From Streptomyces sp. WELS2 (GTDB lineage: Bacteria; Actinomycetota; Actinomycetes; Streptomycetales; Streptomycetaceae), in NCBI RefSeq assembly GCF_013870595.1, contig NZ_JACBWZ010000001.1, positions 1 to 51,554 of the forward strand: a stretch of 51,554 nucleotides of DNA, read 5' to 3'. Shown in pieces: positions 51,091 through 51,554 of this stretch (its first letter is position 1; each line of letters starts with the position of its first letter). The notes beneath the pieces were generated by a model. The model was not told the DNA's origin. It saw only the letters and a program-made list of their open reading frames with translations, and did no database searches. Both the position numbers and the translations under genes were made by a program.

Positions 51091-51140
51091 GGACACTCAA
51101 ACTTCGATGGCTCGCACTCAAAGTTCGATGGCACAGGACA
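51091..51140. repeat. Right arm of the ~50-bp inverted repeat
   Basis: Inverted partner of 50380-50429, ending CAGGACA. It contains two cores, TTCGATGG at 51102-51120 and 51123-51131. With the left arm it encloses 661 bp holding only the Imm21 gene. Confidence 0.75.
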
Positions 51141-51144
51141 CCAG

Positions 51145-51396
51145 GGCGGGGCAGGCACGTGCACGGCCGGCAGACGGCACAGGCCGCGCAGCTCATGCGG
51201 AACGCGTGTGGGGCGGCGGGGAGTCGCAGAGGGGTTGTAGTCGGGGTTCTCCTCGGCGGCGTGGTATGTCTCGCCGAAGGGTGGCTCGGTCCTCGCGTGG
51301 ATGGTGTCGTCGGCGAGCAACTCCTCGAAGTGCCCGGCCGACGGCGCTGGCGGTGTGCCAGACGGCGACGATCTCCGGCTCCTGGTCGTGGTTCAC
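51145..51396 (-). pseudogene. Small hypothetical protein, frameshifted
   Basis: The reading from ATG 51396 is NHDQEPEIVAVWHTASAVGR. A one-base shift near 51330 then gives HFEELLADDTIHARTEPPFG followed by ETYHAAEENPDYNPSATP and a Pro/Arg tail toward 51145. The two parts fit one ~85-residue Streptomyces protein of unknown function; its C-terminus runs into the inverted repeat, which may have truncated it. Confidence 0.45.
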
Positions 51397-51500
51397 GTCG
51401 GGCTCCCCGCCGGGTCGGCCGGTCCCACGGCACGGGCCGGGAGCGTGGCGAGGCCGGTGGTGGCCTCGGGGCCGGCGGCGGCGAGGCGGGCGGCGAGCAC

Positions 51501-51554
51501 ATGGTGTACCTGCGCAACAGCACCAGCGCGGGCGGCAACGACTACACCATCAGC
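51501..51554 (+). other. Possible start of a coding region cut by the window end
   Basis: ATG at 51501 opens a frame reading MVYLRNSTSAGGNDYTIS to the window end without a stop. The text resembles a beta-rich repeat such as FG-GAP or phage/secreted proteins, but 18 residues are too few to judge, and the frame is also open upstream. Confidence 0.2.

Noticed and set aside
1-51554. CRISPR array
   Set aside because: No regularly spaced direct repeats of 25-40 bp were seen and no cas genes; the only tandem repeats are the 16-bp units at 10221-10284.

Overview
This window is very GC-rich with strongly GC-biased third codon positions, GTG/TTG starts, GGAGG-type ribosome binding sites and gene families typical of Streptomyces (DUF6233, DUF5958, IucA/IucC, Imm21, CoiA-like, tap/tpg). 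It looks like an accessory, probably subtelomeric, part of a Streptomyces linear chromosome or linear plasmid. The best evidence is a decayed telomere-maintenance locus at 47.0-47.9 kb (3' end of tap followed by a frameshifted tpg). Transposase relics of at least five types (IS701, IS21, IS5, ISL3, IS4/IS1380-like) and many broken genes support this.

Layout. 0-2 kb: 3' part of a helicase with C-terminal helicase-associated repeats. 2-5 kb: a putative membrane protein, a small secreted protein, an unknown gene and a truncated MFS exporter. 5-10 kb: an alpha/beta hydrolase, a relic patch (second helicase 3' end, solo IS701 end), a GNAT acetyltransferase, and a TetR regulator divergent from an SDR and a quinone-oxidoreductase-like enzyme. 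10-16 kb: pseudogenes (SUMF1 domain, alpha/beta-hydrolase domain, lipoprotein, DUF6233) with an internally deleted IS701 element inserted at CTAG, then a secreted protein and an AraC regulator. 16.6-19.1 kb: an OmpR-type two-component system. 19.5-25.3 kb: the most coherent system, a tightly coupled operon of two NRPS-independent siderophore synthetases, a PLP decarboxylase and an MFS exporter. 25.4-33.1 kb: a Tat-type secreted protein, a relic patch, a hydrolase/AraC divergent pair, a serine beta-lactamase-like hydrolase, a NarL-type two-component system whose kinase is frameshifted, and a cold-shock protein. 33.3-38.5 kb: an unknown gene, CapA, a Gly-rich exported protein, a small Tat protein, a ferredoxin and a membrane-anchored protein. 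38.5-45.3 kb: IS21 relic, a secreted lectin/pore-former-like protein, metallophosphoesterase and CoiA relics, a Nudix hydrolase and an IS5 relic. 45.3-51.5 kb: a VOC protein, a VapC-like gene cassette, tap/tpg, DUF5958, MazG-like, an ISL3/IS5 chimera, a membrane protein, and an Imm21 gene lying between inverted repeats.

Working parts. The siderophore operon should make and export a citrate-type carboxylate siderophore; the adjacent sensor kinase/regulator may or may not control it. The TetR/SDR/oxidoreductase cluster looks like a self-regulated detoxification or redox module with a visible palindromic operator. Several secreted proteins (2.6 kb, 14.7 kb, 40.5 kb) have features of membrane-active proteins but no proven function.

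Caution: at least a dozen genes carry single-nucleotide frameshifts, often in short G or C runs, and two carry TGG-to-TAG stops. Some of this is certainly real decay (deletions, mosaic junctions), but some could be base-calling error. All assignments are by reading motifs by eye; no database search was run.
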